Of a DNA stretch of 35,417 nt, positions 21,548-28,782 are shown piece by piece. A model generated the notes under the pieces. The model was not told where the DNA came from. It ran no database searches and saw nothing but the letters and a program-made list of their open reading frames with translations. Origin of the DNA: a virus. A program made the position numbers and the translations under genes. The stretch spans positions 1-35,417 of IMG/VR virus record IMGVR_UViG_3300002138_000032. One strand, 5' to 3'. Each line of letters opens with the position of its first letter. Position 1 is the stretch's first letter.

Positions 21548-23766
21548 TGGATTACTACGTTTCACCAACCGGAACTGGAGTCGGCACCTACGCCGATCCG
21601 GGAGCGTGGAAATCCGCCATTACGGGAGGTCGGACGAACCTGCCTGGTGATCGGATCATTTTTAAGACCGGCACTTACACTGACAAAAAAGCCGGGACTC
21701 CGTGGAATAAAAAGGTGGTGATCAGCGGCGTGGTGGGAACGGCGATCGCTCCGATTTACATCATGGGCGAGGATGGCGGGCATGTTATTCTTGATCTGTT
21801 TTTTGACGTAAATAGTGGAGCGTCGGGAAGCGCCTATATCAATTTCACTGGCCTGCATTTCAAAGATCTCGACGCTAAGATTGACCCGACAACGATTTCC
21901 GAAGACTCGGCACCATCGGAGCTTGCGGACTGGGGGACGGGGATAACGCTTGGGGACGCTCCGAACTGCAAAATCTATCATTGCGTCATCGAGGGCGGAG
22001 GTCAGGCGCTCAGCGCGTTCCAGAGCGCGGACAACGCTTACATCGGCTGGAATGTCGTATTTAATTACGGATGGTATAACGATACTGGAGCCACCAGGCG
22101 ATCGCACGGTCATGGAATTTATTTGGCCAACGGTACGCCGGACGGGACAAAAACGGCGGAGTTTAATATCTTCGGGCCGGGCTACTACGCGAGCGAGCAT
22201 GCCGGGCACTACGGGATGCACTACTTTTCGACGACGGATAAAATACAGTCGATCGAAACGGTTTCCAATATCGCTTATGGTGGCGTTATTGTCGCTTCCT
22301 ACGATTTCCCGGAAGACGATATCACGATGGACGATTGCTGGATTACGTCGCCGCTCGTCGGCGAAACGTCCAGCTATGATGGCAATGGGGTAGCGTTCGG
22401 ATACGCGAATCCAAAGGTTTTCACGACCGCCTACGCGACCGACGCAAACCAGATTAATTTCGCCGGGAGCGGATTCAGCGACGGTCACGTCGTAACGGTT
22501 TACACAGACGGCGCACTGCCTGCGCCGCTGGTATCTGGAGGAACTTACTACGTCGTCAATGAGGGATCGGGCACGGTAGAACTATCGCTGACTGCTGGTG
22601 GTTCTCCCATCGTCCTGACATCGGATGGCACCGGCAATCACACGATGGCTAAGCAGAGCTTGGTTGGATCGTTCGTGGACAACAAGCTTTTCCACTGCGT
22701 CCTGCGCGCCACAAACGGAATCTGGTACGCGCTCACAACATCAGGCGTCACGATCTACAAAACGCTCGCCGACTGGTGGAGCACTGACGAGGGCGTCACT
22801 CCGGCGCTCCAATTTAACGAGGTCGCCACGTTCTCGGACGTCTCGGGCGGTGGCGGCACCGACCTGTCACGAATCGACATTAGTCCATACGATACGGACT
22901 ATGCACATGTCTCGATTGCGGATTTGGATCTTGATGGATCGGTGAACGTCTCAACCGTCGTCGATACGTTCCTGACCACGGGAGATTCCTACGAGGTCTA
23001 CCATTTCCGCGACATTTTCAGCACTACAGTAGCGTCCGGCACCTGGGCGGGATCTTTGACGCTCTCGGTAATTGAGACGCTCGGAGTCGATGACGGCGCA
23101 ACTATTACGTCAGATCAGAGCCCTATTGATTCGTTCGTGGTTCGCAGGGTTACGGCTGGCGGAGGCGGAGGCGGAGGCGGCGGAGGCGGAGGCGGCGGAG
23201 CGATCAGCGGTCAACGCGAAATGTCGGACGGTTTGCTCTCAGCAACGCAGGCCGGGACGGTAGCTCCGATCCTGCTTTACTCTGCAAGCTTCCCAGATAT
23301 CGAGGTTTTTGGCTGGACGGGCTACGGACAATTGTCCTGGGCAAACCAGACATGGACTGGCTACGGCGATCTCATCATGATTGATCCGGTGCAGGAGAGC
23401 ACGGACAGCGCGGCGGACTCGCTCTCGTTTACCATGTCGGGACTGGAGGGCGAATACTATACCGCGATCTTGCTGGGCGATTATCATGGGCGAGCGGCGA
23501 AAGTATGGGTTGGCGCTCTCGATTTGACGACGGGGCAACTCGTAGATGATCCGTATCTGCTATTCTCGGGCGTGCTGGATTCCGACGCGATCAAAGACAG
23601 CGGCGACAGCGCAACACTTAGGATGACGCTTATCAACGACGTGAGCGACCAATTGCGCGCTCGGAGCTGGCAGTATACGCACGAGGATCAGCAGAGCCTT
23701 TATCCCGGAGTCGTTGACAACGGACTCGAATTTGTGGCAGCATTGCAAGACGTGGAAATAGGATGA
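21547..23766 (+). CDS. Beta-helix minor tail protein with poly-Gly linker
   Basis: This 739-residue protein joins three parts. Residues 1-290 are a right-handed parallel beta-helix as in pectate lyases and tailspikes (YYVSPTGTGVGTYADPGAWK, GDRIIFKTGTY, INFTGLHFKDLD, NCKIYHCVIEGGG). Residues 291-367 are an HGL/GTGTHT module. After more beta-rich sequence comes a run of 14 glycines at 23158-23199. The last 185 residues (LLYSASFPDIEVFGWTGYGQ, LLGDYHGRAAKVWVG, LFSGVLDSDAIKDSGDSATL) match a widespread minor tail protein that precedes the NlpC-like gene. In many phages that last domain is a separate gene, so this is a fusion. It could give the tip a polysaccharide-binding or degrading arm. Confidence 0.75.
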   Translation: MDYYVSPTGTGVGTYADPGAWKSAITGGRTNLPGDRIIFKTGTYTDKKAGTPWNKKVVISGVVGTAIAPIYIMGEDGGHVILDLFFDVNSGASGSAYINFTGLHFKDLDAKIDPTTISEDSAPSELADWGTGITLGDAPNCKIYHCVIEGGGQALSAFQSADNAYIGWNVVFNYGWYNDTGATRRSHGHGIYLANGTPDGTKTAEFNIFGPGYYASEHAGHYGMHYFSTTDKIQSIETVSNIAYGGVIVASYDFPEDDITMDDCWITSPLVGETSSYDGNGVAFGYANPKVFTTAYATDANQINFAGSGFSDGHVVTVYTDGALPAPLVSGGTYYVVNEGSGTVELSLTAGGSPIVLTSDGTGNHTMAKQSLVGSFVDNKLFHCVLRATNGIWYALTTSGVTIYKTLADWWSTDEGVTPALQFNEVATFSDVSGGGGTDLSRIDISPYDTDYAHVSIADLDLDGSVNVSTVVDTFLTTGDSYEVYHFRDIFSTTVASGTWAGSLTLSVIETLGVDDGATITSDQSPIDSFVVRRVTAGGGGGGGGGGGGGGAISGQREMSDGLLSATQAGTVAPILLYSASFPDIEVFGWTGYGQLSWANQTWTGYGDLIMIDPVQESTDSAADSLSFTMSGLEGEYYTAILLGDYHGRAAKVWVGALDLTTGQLVDDPYLLFSGVLDSDAIKDSGDSATLRMTLINDVSDQLRARSWQYTHEDQQSLYPGVVDNGLEFVAALQDVEIG
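22417..22647 (+). repeat. HGL/GTGTHT module copy 7 (beta-helix tail protein)
   Basis: GSGFSDGHVVTVYTDGALPA, GGTYYVVNEGSGTVELSLTA, GGSPIVLTSDGTGNHT. Complete copy with the terminal GTGNHT. Confidence 0.75.
23158..23199 (+). repeat. Poly-glycine codon run
   Basis: Fourteen consecutive GGA/GGC codons form a flexible linker between the beta-rich N-terminal part and the conserved minor tail domain. The alternating trinucleotides make it a likely site of length variation by slippage. Confidence 0.8.
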
Positions 23767-24176
23767 CGACCGAACAAAGACATCGAGGCGAATTATTCAT
23801 AGCTAGCCGAATGGACACGCCGTTCGAGTGGGGCGTGCATGACTGCGGCCTGTTCGTCGCGGACTTCATCTTCGAGACCACGGGCATCGATTATGCCGCG
23901 GACATCCGATATAAATACTCCGATCAGGCAGGAGCGGTTAAGGCTTTTCAAGAAATTTCATGCGCCGGAGTCACCGGCTATCTCCGGCGCAAGGCTTCCA
24001 TCCATCAATGGGAGTCGGTCACTCCCGAAACCGCTCGATGGGGTGACGTTGGAATTTTACGCAATGGCAGGGATTCGGCTTGCATCTGCATCGGGGCGGA
24101 AGTTATCGCCGCCGGACAGGATCGGCTGATTACTAAACCGAGGTCGATGGCTTCGCATCTTTGGAGGGCGATCTAA
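23763..24176 (+). CDS. NlpC/P60-like tail protein (DUF6950-type)
   Basis: This 137-residue protein starts near the motif FEWGVHDCGLFVADFI, with C28 the presumed nucleophile, and later has RWGDVGILRNGRDSACICIG. It matches the small NlpC/P60-like proteins found between the minor tail protein and the tip protein, comparable to the peptidase part of lambda gpK. It may cleave peptidoglycan during entry. The His expected in the second motif is not apparent, so activity is uncertain. It overlaps the upstream gene by four bases. Confidence 0.75.
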   Translation: MTTEQRHRGELFIASRMDTPFEWGVHDCGLFVADFIFETTGIDYAADIRYKYSDQAGAVKAFQEISCAGVTGYLRRKASIHQWESVTPETARWGDVGILRNGRDSACICIGAEVIAAGQDRLITKPRSMASHLWRAI

Positions 24177-26395
24177 TGGCTGGTGCTCTTGTCGCACTTG
24201 GCGGGGCTCTTTGGACGGGAGGAGGACTCACCGCTCTCGGTGGGGCAGTTGCATCGACTACCATATCGCTAGGAATCTCCGCCTACCAAAAGAACAGGCA
24301 AAAGAAAGCCGCTTTAAACGTCGCCAGGCAAGCGAAGAAGGCGCAAGCGAAGGCGCTGAGACGATTACAGCAGCAACAACAGAAGATCAAAGCGTCGAAT
24401 TTTGAAGTCCCATTTTTAAGCCAGGCGGACAACACGCTGATGATTCGCAATCCGATCGCGTCGCGGCGGATGGTTTACGGGAGGACTCGTATTGGCGGGG
24501 TCTGGGTCTTTTACGAAAAAACCGGCGCGTCTGGCGAATATCGGCATCTCATTCTCGCTCTCAGCGAGGGGCCATGCGAGGAGATCGAGGGCATCTATTT
24601 CGATGATACGCTCGTCACGCTCGGCGCTGATGGCAACGCAACCGGAACCTATGCCGGATACGCTCGCGTGATGAAGCATCTCGGCGATGCCGTTGCCAGC
24701 GAGATCACCGGGACGTTCACGTGGGCGAGCGGCGCGACTCTCGATTGCGTGGCGCATGGACTGAGCGACGGCGATCATGTGAGGCTGGCAACATACGCAG
24801 GGACGGGACTGGCAACGTCCACTTCTTACATTGTCCTCAACAAAACAGATGACACATTCCAACTCGCTTTATACGCGACACCAACATCGGCGATCACGGC
24901 ATCGGCTGGCGGCACATTTCAGCGATACATCGCCGACGGTTACGCCGTTTCCGAGTGCGCCAACTGGACTGAGACGCATCGGCTCAATGGCATCTGTTAC
25001 ATCTACGTCCGCCTAAAAAACAATCTCGATCTGTTCCCGAACGTCATTCCGCAAATCTCGGTCGTAATGAAGGGCAAGGCTGACATCGAAGATCCGCGAA
25101 CCGGGACGGCATCATACTCGACAAACTCAGCGCTCTGCCTCTCGCATTATTTACAGGAGCCGATTTTAGGGCCAGGCATCGACACCTACGATATTCACCC
25201 GGACGAATTGATCAACGCGGCGAACACCTGCGACGAAAACGTATTGACGGCGACGAGCGCAAGCTTCACGTCAACCTTTGCGAGTGATCTGATTACCAGC
25301 GCCGGGCACGGACTGGCGGACAGCAACATCCTATTTCTGATGGGCTCGGATTTGCCCGATCCGCTGGCGGCGGATACCGCGTATTATGTTATCGACGCAA
25401 CGACCGACACGTTCAAGCTTTCGGAGGATCTCGGGGGGACGGCCGTGACGTTGACCGACGACGGCACGCCAACGCACACGTGGCGACTCTCGGAAAAACG
25501 CTACGCGACTAACGGAGTCTTGCAGCTCGCCAACGACGTGGAGGACAACCGCAACGCTCTTGCTTCGCCAATGGGAGGGACGGCGGTCTACACTAACGGA
25601 TACTGGGTGATCTCAGCGGCAGAGTATTTTACGCCAATATTCCTGGTCGATGAGGATATGATCGTTGGCGAGATCGAGCTTCGGAATGAAATCCCAAGGC
25701 GCGACCGATTCAATTTAATAAAAGGCACCTACGTGGCCGAGGAGAACAACTGGCAAACGTTCGGATTCCCAGCGGTGACGAACGCGCAATATCTCGCGGA
25801 CGATGGCGGCAAAACGATCATGCAGGAGGTGCAGTTTCCGTTTACGACATCACCAGCGACGGCGCAGCGGATCGCAAAGCTGACGCTCGAACGTAGTCGG
25901 CGAGGGGTATCGTTGCAGCTCAATTGCTCACTGCGAGCGTTTCCGGTTCAGGCTGGCAAGACCTGCCTGGTTTCAATCTCGCGGTATGGATTTGTCCGCA
26001 AGGCTTTTGAGGTGACGTCGACAAGCTTCGCAATCGAGGACGGCAAGCCGACGATCGAAGTCAGCTTACGCGAGACGGACGCGGACATCTACAACTGGGA
26101 CTACTCCGAGGAGGTGGCGGTTAACATTCCGGCCAGCCTAATCAAGCCGGGGACGAAGGTTGCGGACGTGGTGGCTGATCCTACGAGCGGCTACCCTGCG
26201 GACGTCGCGCTGACTACCGCGACAGCAGGAGCGATTATTCGCTACAGCTTCACAGAGTCGCCGTCAACGATTGCCAGCGGCACGGAATACACTGGATTAA
26301 TCACTGTTCCAAGCGATCCTACCACCATATACGCCAGGGCGTTCCTTGCGGGATATCAATCCAGCGACGCATTCAGCGCAACCTATTCAACGTAA
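24176..26395 (+). CDS. Tail tip / host-specificity protein, gpJ-like
   Basis: From ATG 24176 (TAATG overlap) the protein has 739 residues. It begins with a glycine-rich hydrophobic segment (ALVALGGALWTGGGLTALGG) as in gpI/J-type tail hub proteins, followed by a basic QKNRQKKAALNVARQAKKAQ stretch. The central SRRMVYGRTRIGGVWVFYEK and HLILALSEGPCEEIEGIYFD motifs are typical of gpJ-like tip proteins. Two HGL/GTGTHT modules are inserted. The C-terminus (TATAGAIIRYSFTESPSTIA) resembles a chitobiase-like CHB_HEX_C-type beta domain often found in secreted proteins, a guess from the pattern ATxGAxIxYT. It is far shorter than lambda gpJ. Confidence 0.82.
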   Translation: MAGALVALGGALWTGGGLTALGGAVASTTISLGISAYQKNRQKKAALNVARQAKKAQAKALRRLQQQQQKIKASNFEVPFLSQADNTLMIRNPIASRRMVYGRTRIGGVWVFYEKTGASGEYRHLILALSEGPCEEIEGIYFDDTLVTLGADGNATGTYAGYARVMKHLGDAVASEITGTFTWASGATLDCVAHGLSDGDHVRLATYAGTGLATSTSYIVLNKTDDTFQLALYATPTSAITASAGGTFQRYIADGYAVSECANWTETHRLNGICYIYVRLKNNLDLFPNVIPQISVVMKGKADIEDPRTGTASYSTNSALCLSHYLQEPILGPGIDTYDIHPDELINAANTCDENVLTATSASFTSTFASDLITSAGHGLADSNILFLMGSDLPDPLAADTAYYVIDATTDTFKLSEDLGGTAVTLTDDGTPTHTWRLSEKRYATNGVLQLANDVEDNRNALASPMGGTAVYTNGYWVISAAEYFTPIFLVDEDMIVGEIELRNEIPRRDRFNLIKGTYVAEENNWQTFGFPAVTNAQYLADDGGKTIMQEVQFPFTTSPATAQRIAKLTLERSRRGVSLQLNCSLRAFPVQAGKTCLVSISRYGFVRKAFEVTSTSFAIEDGKPTIEVSLRETDADIYNWDYSEEVAVNIPASLIKPGTKVADVVADPTSGYPADVALTTATAGAIIRYSFTESPSTIASGTEYTGLITVPSDPTTIYARAFLAGYQSSDAFSATYST
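24704..24928 (+). repeat. HGL/GTGTHT module copy 8 (tip protein)
   Basis: VAHGLSDGDHVRLATYAGTG, LATSTSYIVLNKTDDTFQLA, then ITASAGGTFQRY. The last strand is degenerate. Confidence 0.7.
25244..25483 (+). repeat. HGL/GTGTHT module copy 9 (tip protein)
   Basis: SAGHGLADSNILFLMGSDLP, DPLAADTAYYVIDATTDTFK, LGGTAVTLTDDGTPTHTW. Complete copy, closest in its start (ASDLITSAGH) to the nested copy 6. Confidence 0.75.
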
Positions 26396-26733
26396 TGCCG
26401 AAACCTTACAAGCCGATCCACAAGCGAGGCCGGAAAATAGAACCGGAAACCCGACGCGCTCAGATACCGGGGACAGATTTAGAATATCCTGACAGCTCGA
26501 AAACCGGGCTCATTAAAACCGCAATCAAAATAGCAAAGGACAAAATAATGAAAAAAGCATCATGGAAAACGACATTCGGAGGAATCCTCATGGCTGGCGG
26601 GCCAGTGCTGAAGGGAATGCTGCCGCCTCAATGGGATTGGATCGGTGACGCCCTGCTTGCGCTTGGTGGACTTATCGTGGGCGCGTCTGCTCGCGATAAC
26701 AGTGTGACCAGCGAGGATGCTGGGGCAAGGTGA
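26395..26733 (+). CDS. Small membrane protein, holin-like candidate
   Basis: The ATG at 26395 overlaps the tip gene stop (TAATG) and gives 112 residues. A second in-frame ATG at 26548 has AAAGGA nine bases upstream and gives a 61-residue protein (MKKASWKTTFGGILMAGG ... LLALGGLIVGASARDNSVTS). That short form matches a recurrent phage family with two short hydrophobic stretches and the ArDNxVtSExAGa end. Both starts may be used, or the first 51 basic residues (YKPIHKRGRKIEPETRR) may be a separate functional domain. Position before the lysis genes makes a holin role possible, but it is not shown. Confidence 0.6.
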   Translation: MPKPYKPIHKRGRKIEPETRRAQIPGTDLEYPDSSKTGLIKTAIKIAKDKIMKKASWKTTFGGILMAGGPVLKGMLPPQWDWIGDALLALGGLIVGASARDNSVTSEDAGAR

Positions 26734-26846
26734 AGCTGGCGGTCGCCATCGCCGCTTGCATCATGGCGTTCGCATTTGGATTTCTGGCGGCGATGGCAAA
26801 CAAGCAAGCGGCAGCGGAATCCAATATCACGAGGATGCAACCATGA
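26730..26846 (+). CDS. 38-residue membrane peptide, GTG start
   Basis: GTG at 26730 overlaps the preceding TGA as GTGA, and the TGA at 26844 overlaps the next ATG as ATGA. The product is almost wholly one hydrophobic helix (KLAVAIAACIMAFAFGFLAA) followed by a short polar tail. The double overlap supports it. It may be a single-span membrane protein of the lysis group or a signal-type peptide; function is unknown. Confidence 0.6.
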   Translation: MKLAVAIAACIMAFAFGFLAAMANKQAAAESNITRMQP

Positions 26847-27022
26847 ACGACGAATACCACATCGAAAGCAACGGGCGAACCGTTGGCTTTATCGAGTTCG
26901 ATGAGGACTCCTACGCCGTCCATGCGACCACGGGCGCGGCGGAGTTTGCCGGGTTGGACTTCGAGTGGTTCCGAGCAACTTGCGAACATCGTGGCTGGAC
27001 TTTTAACATGATCGCATTTTGA
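26843..27022 (+). CDS. Hypothetical 59-residue protein
   Basis: From ATG 26843 the product MNDEYHIESNGRTVGFIEFD shows an alternating strand pattern and ends with RATCEHRGWTFNMIAF. It is acidic and soluble. Upstream extension of this frame to 26717 falls inside two other genes and is rejected. No family recognised; it is kept because its start overlaps the previous stop by four bases. Confidence 0.55.
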   Translation: MNDEYHIESNGRTVGFIEFDEDSYAVHATTGAAEFAGLDFEWFRATCEHRGWTFNMIAF

Positions 27023-27078
27023 TCGCAAAACCAACATCTGGCGAAATAGATCACGATCCGAAGGGGAACCGGACAACC

Positions 27079-27336
27079 ATGGCGGACAGCAATCGCCCTA
27101 GATGGTGCAACGAGTGCAGCGCATTTAATCGGCACAATCCGCACTGTTCGAAGGCGACCATTGATGACTATTTCAAGGCTCTGGAAAAGGCTCTGAAAGA
27201 CGAGGAATGGTCACGGAAACGTGCCAGGCACTGGCTCGATCAATGCCGCCTGATGCATGGCAAGATTGCGATGCTGAAGGCGGAGAACAACAAACTCAGA
27301 AGAAAGGCCGAAGACCGGGAGCAACCGCAGTGGTGA
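27079..27336 (+). CDS. Cys-rich, coiled-coil hypothetical protein
   Basis: The start at ATG 27079 has AAGGGGA 11 bases upstream (27061-27067). The 85-residue protein has a small Cys/His cluster near the N-terminus (RWCNECSAFNRHNPHC), which could bind zinc, and a long charged helix (YFKALEKALKDEEWSRKRAR ... MLKAENNKLRRKAE) predicted as coiled coil. A TTG at 27019 overlapping the previous stop would add 20 residues. Role unknown. Confidence 0.55.
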   Translation: MADSNRPRWCNECSAFNRHNPHCSKATIDDYFKALEKALKDEEWSRKRARHWLDQCRLMHGKIAMLKAENNKLRRKAEDREQPQW

Positions 27337-27380
27337 AATGAGCTGGTGGATCCGCCCAGATATCAGGCCAACTTTTACCG

Positions 27381-27836
27381 ATGACAAAATCAACAATCCT
27401 AAGAGCTGGTATTACGGCTTTCGCGTCTCTCTTACTTTTGAGCAGCTGCGGCACGTTGCGAGATCGATCGGATCTGCCATACGTCATCGACGATCAGGCA
27501 GGCGGCTACCGGAGCAAGATCCCGGGACTACTGGCGGAGGCGGAAAAGCTCGCGGGCAAGAAGTGGAAGGGGAAGAAGATCGTAATCTTCAAGCCAGAGA
27601 ATCTCGATGTTCGGAGCGTCTCCGATCTGGTTGCCAGGCTAAAAATGAACCGGGAGGAGGAGGGCACAATTGCATGGACTGCCTACGACGACAAAAGCGG
27701 GACGGCATTCGTTCAACCGATGATTGCGAAGCCGCCGCGCTGGGCGATGGTTCATGAATTCGGGCATGTAGTTTTACTTTCCAACGACATCGACGGACAT
27801 CCGAATAAATACGCCAGCAAATTCAAATACTGGTAA
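27381..27836 (+). CDS. Lipoprotein with HExxH zinc-protease motif
   Basis: This 151-residue protein has a lipoprotein signal: ILRAGITAFASLLLLSSC with lipobox L-S-S-C23 and Gly at +2, which predicts outer membrane sorting. Near the C-terminus is WAMVHEFGHVVLLSNDIDGH: H125, E126 and H129 form an HExxH zinc site, with H140 as a possible third ligand. It is therefore a candidate small metallopeptidase exposed in the periplasm. It lies immediately before the endolysin candidate. A role in lysis, envelope entry control or superinfection exclusion is possible. The family is not recognised. Confidence 0.7.
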   Translation: MTKSTILRAGITAFASLLLLSSCGTLRDRSDLPYVIDDQAGGYRSKIPGLLAEAEKLAGKKWKGKKIVIFKPENLDVRSVSDLVARLKMNREEEGTIAWTAYDDKSGTAFVQPMIAKPPRWAMVHEFGHVVLLSNDIDGHPNKYASKFKYW

Positions 27837-27841
27837 ATCAC

Positions 27842-28330
27842 ATGACTACGATCCAAGAGATTCAAACATTGTTAGGTGTCGCCGCTGATGACATCTGGGG
27901 ACCGGTCACTCAGGAGGCGCTCAGGCGTCTCATCGTCGGCGAGGCCGATCACCATCACGTCGTCGCTTCGAGCTTCGCTGATCCTGCCGACATCCGGGCA
28001 TTCAAAAAGTGCAAGGCGACGGGCAAGACTGATCAGCAATGCTTCAAAGTCGGCGACAACGGCATCGGGAAATGGGGGGACGATACCACCACGAACGTCC
28101 CTATGGTTGCCCTGCCTCCGGAGGACTGGAAGCCGCTAGGCAAGCGAGCGCGAGGGGCCAAGGTCGAAGTCGCCGCCAACGGGCGGAAGGTAATCGCCGA
28201 GCTGCGCGACACTATGCCAGCGAAAAAGAACATCAAGAATGGCGCGGGCATCGATCTCAATCCGGCGTGTTGCAAGGCGCTCGGACTCAATCCGCCCGCG
28301 CGAGTGGGCGCAACGTGGAGGTGGGCTTGA
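27842..28330 (+). CDS. Endolysin candidate: peptidoglycan-binding plus DPBB-like domain
   Basis: The 162-residue protein starts with a short peptidoglycan-binding motif (TIQEIQTLLGVAADDIWGPV, then TQEALRRLI), a reduced PG_binding_1 domain. The remaining part (VASSFADPADIRAFKKCKAT ... GKWGDDTTTNVPMVALPPED ... KVIAELRDTMPAKKNIKNGA, GIDLNPACCKALGL) looks like a double-psi beta-barrel as in RlpA and expansin-like proteins, with D123 and D138 as the likely functional acids. No lysozyme, amidase or CHAP motif is present elsewhere in the window, so this is the best lysin candidate. It has no signal peptide and would need a holin. Confidence 0.65.
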   Translation: MTTIQEIQTLLGVAADDIWGPVTQEALRRLIVGEADHHHVVASSFADPADIRAFKKCKATGKTDQQCFKVGDNGIGKWGDDTTTNVPMVALPPEDWKPLGKRARGAKVEVAANGRKVIAELRDTMPAKKNIKNGAGIDLNPACCKALGLNPPARVGATWRWA

Positions 28331-28608
28331 GTAACGAGCTAGAAATCCAAGTGCAGCAAGCGATCGAGAAGCAGGGCAAGGTATGGATAAAGGCTCTCGC
28401 TATTGTCGTGATTCAGACTGTCGGCATCTGCGCATTCGCATTTACGCTCCGGGCCGACGTGACGCGGAACTCAGAAAAGATAGCCTTTGACGCGCACAGA
28501 ATCGAGCGACTCGAAGCTGACCAGCGCGAGTTGATCCGAGTCGTCGTCACGATCGAGAACATTCAAAAGCAGATCTCAGAGATCGCCGCAAAGATTGCGA
28601 TGCGATGA
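28327..28608 (+). CDS. Single-span coiled-coil membrane protein (spanin/Rz-like topology)
   Basis: The TTG at 28327 overlaps the lysin stop as TTGA, with GGAGGTGG just before it; GTG 28321 is an alternative. The 93-residue product has a short cytoplasmic helix, one transmembrane segment at residues 19-41 (VWIKALAIVVIQTVGICAFA) and a charged coiled coil to the end (RIERLEADQRELIRVVVTIE). This is the topology of an inner-membrane spanin, and it follows the lysin directly as Rz does. No matching small o-spanin lipoprotein is visible unless the HExxH lipoprotein fills that place. Confidence 0.6.
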   Translation: MSNELEIQVQQAIEKQGKVWIKALAIVVIQTVGICAFAFTLRADVTRNSEKIAFDAHRIERLEADQRELIRVVVTIENIQKQISEIAAKIAMR

Positions 28609-28630
28609 GCGTTTAAGTCCGAAAATCTCA

Positions 28631-28702
28631 GGGGGAGGGCGTGATGCCATGACCAGCAACCGAAGGTTCGCCCGACCGCTGGCTTACGCTGCATCCTCCC
28701 CC
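28631..28702. ncRNA. Possible structured RNA element
   Basis: The arms GGGGGAGG (28631-28638) and CCTCCCCC (28695-28702) pair perfectly. Inside are CCAGC (28653-28657) with GCTGG (28678-28682), and AACC-GAA-GGTT (28658-28668), with GCGT/ACGC or ATGC/GCAT able to extend the outer stem. It is 72 bases long but has no tRNA arms or CCA. The strand is not settled because the pairing works on both. It lies in the gap between the late unit and its terminator, so it may be a 3' UTR structure of the late mRNA or a small RNA. Confidence 0.4.
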
Positions 28703-28721
28703 GATAATTCTCCCCGGTAGG

Positions 28722-28750
28722 AAAGTAGCATAAATACTACTTTTTTATTT
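28722..28750 (+). terminator. Rho-independent terminator of the late unit
   Basis: AAAGTAG (28722-28728), an 8-base loop and CTACTTT (28737-28743) form a 7-bp stem that runs into TTTTTTATTT. The stem is AT-rich but the T run is strong. It lies 114 bases after the last lysis gene and before the early-type region. Confidence 0.75.
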
Positions 28751-28776
28751 GACGGGGTATCGGGGGCGTGTAGTGT
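28749..28776 (+). promoter_or_regulatory. Weak candidate promoter
   Basis: TTGACG (28749-28754) and TAGTGT (28771-28776) are spaced by 16 bases and lie between the terminator and the next gene. The -10 match is poor, and the start would fall almost on the ATG at 28783, giving a nearly leaderless mRNA, while GAGGA (28776-28780) could be its ribosome site. It is offered only because a new transcript must begin near here. Confidence 0.3.
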
Positions 28777-28782
28777 GAGGAC

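Noticed and set aside
21562-22488. 308-codon minus-strand ORF opposite the beta-helix gene
   Set aside because: It mirrors the coding strand of a gene with recognisable domains, and its own translation is Arg/Ser-rich with no motif.
26717-26842. N-terminal extension of the 59-residue protein
   Set aside because: It lies across two other genes and is low-complexity; ATG 26843 overlaps the preceding stop and is the better start.
27338-27757. 139-codon ORF overlapping the HExxH lipoprotein
   Set aside because: Its first 14 codons precede the lipoprotein start and read plausibly, but the rest is Gly/Arg-rich shadow of the lipoprotein gene, which has a clear signal and motif.
28631-28702. Possible tRNA (72 bases with pairing ends)
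   Set aside because: The arms pair like an acceptor stem, but no D-arm, anticodon arm or T-arm fits, and the 3' end is GATA, not a CCA-type end.
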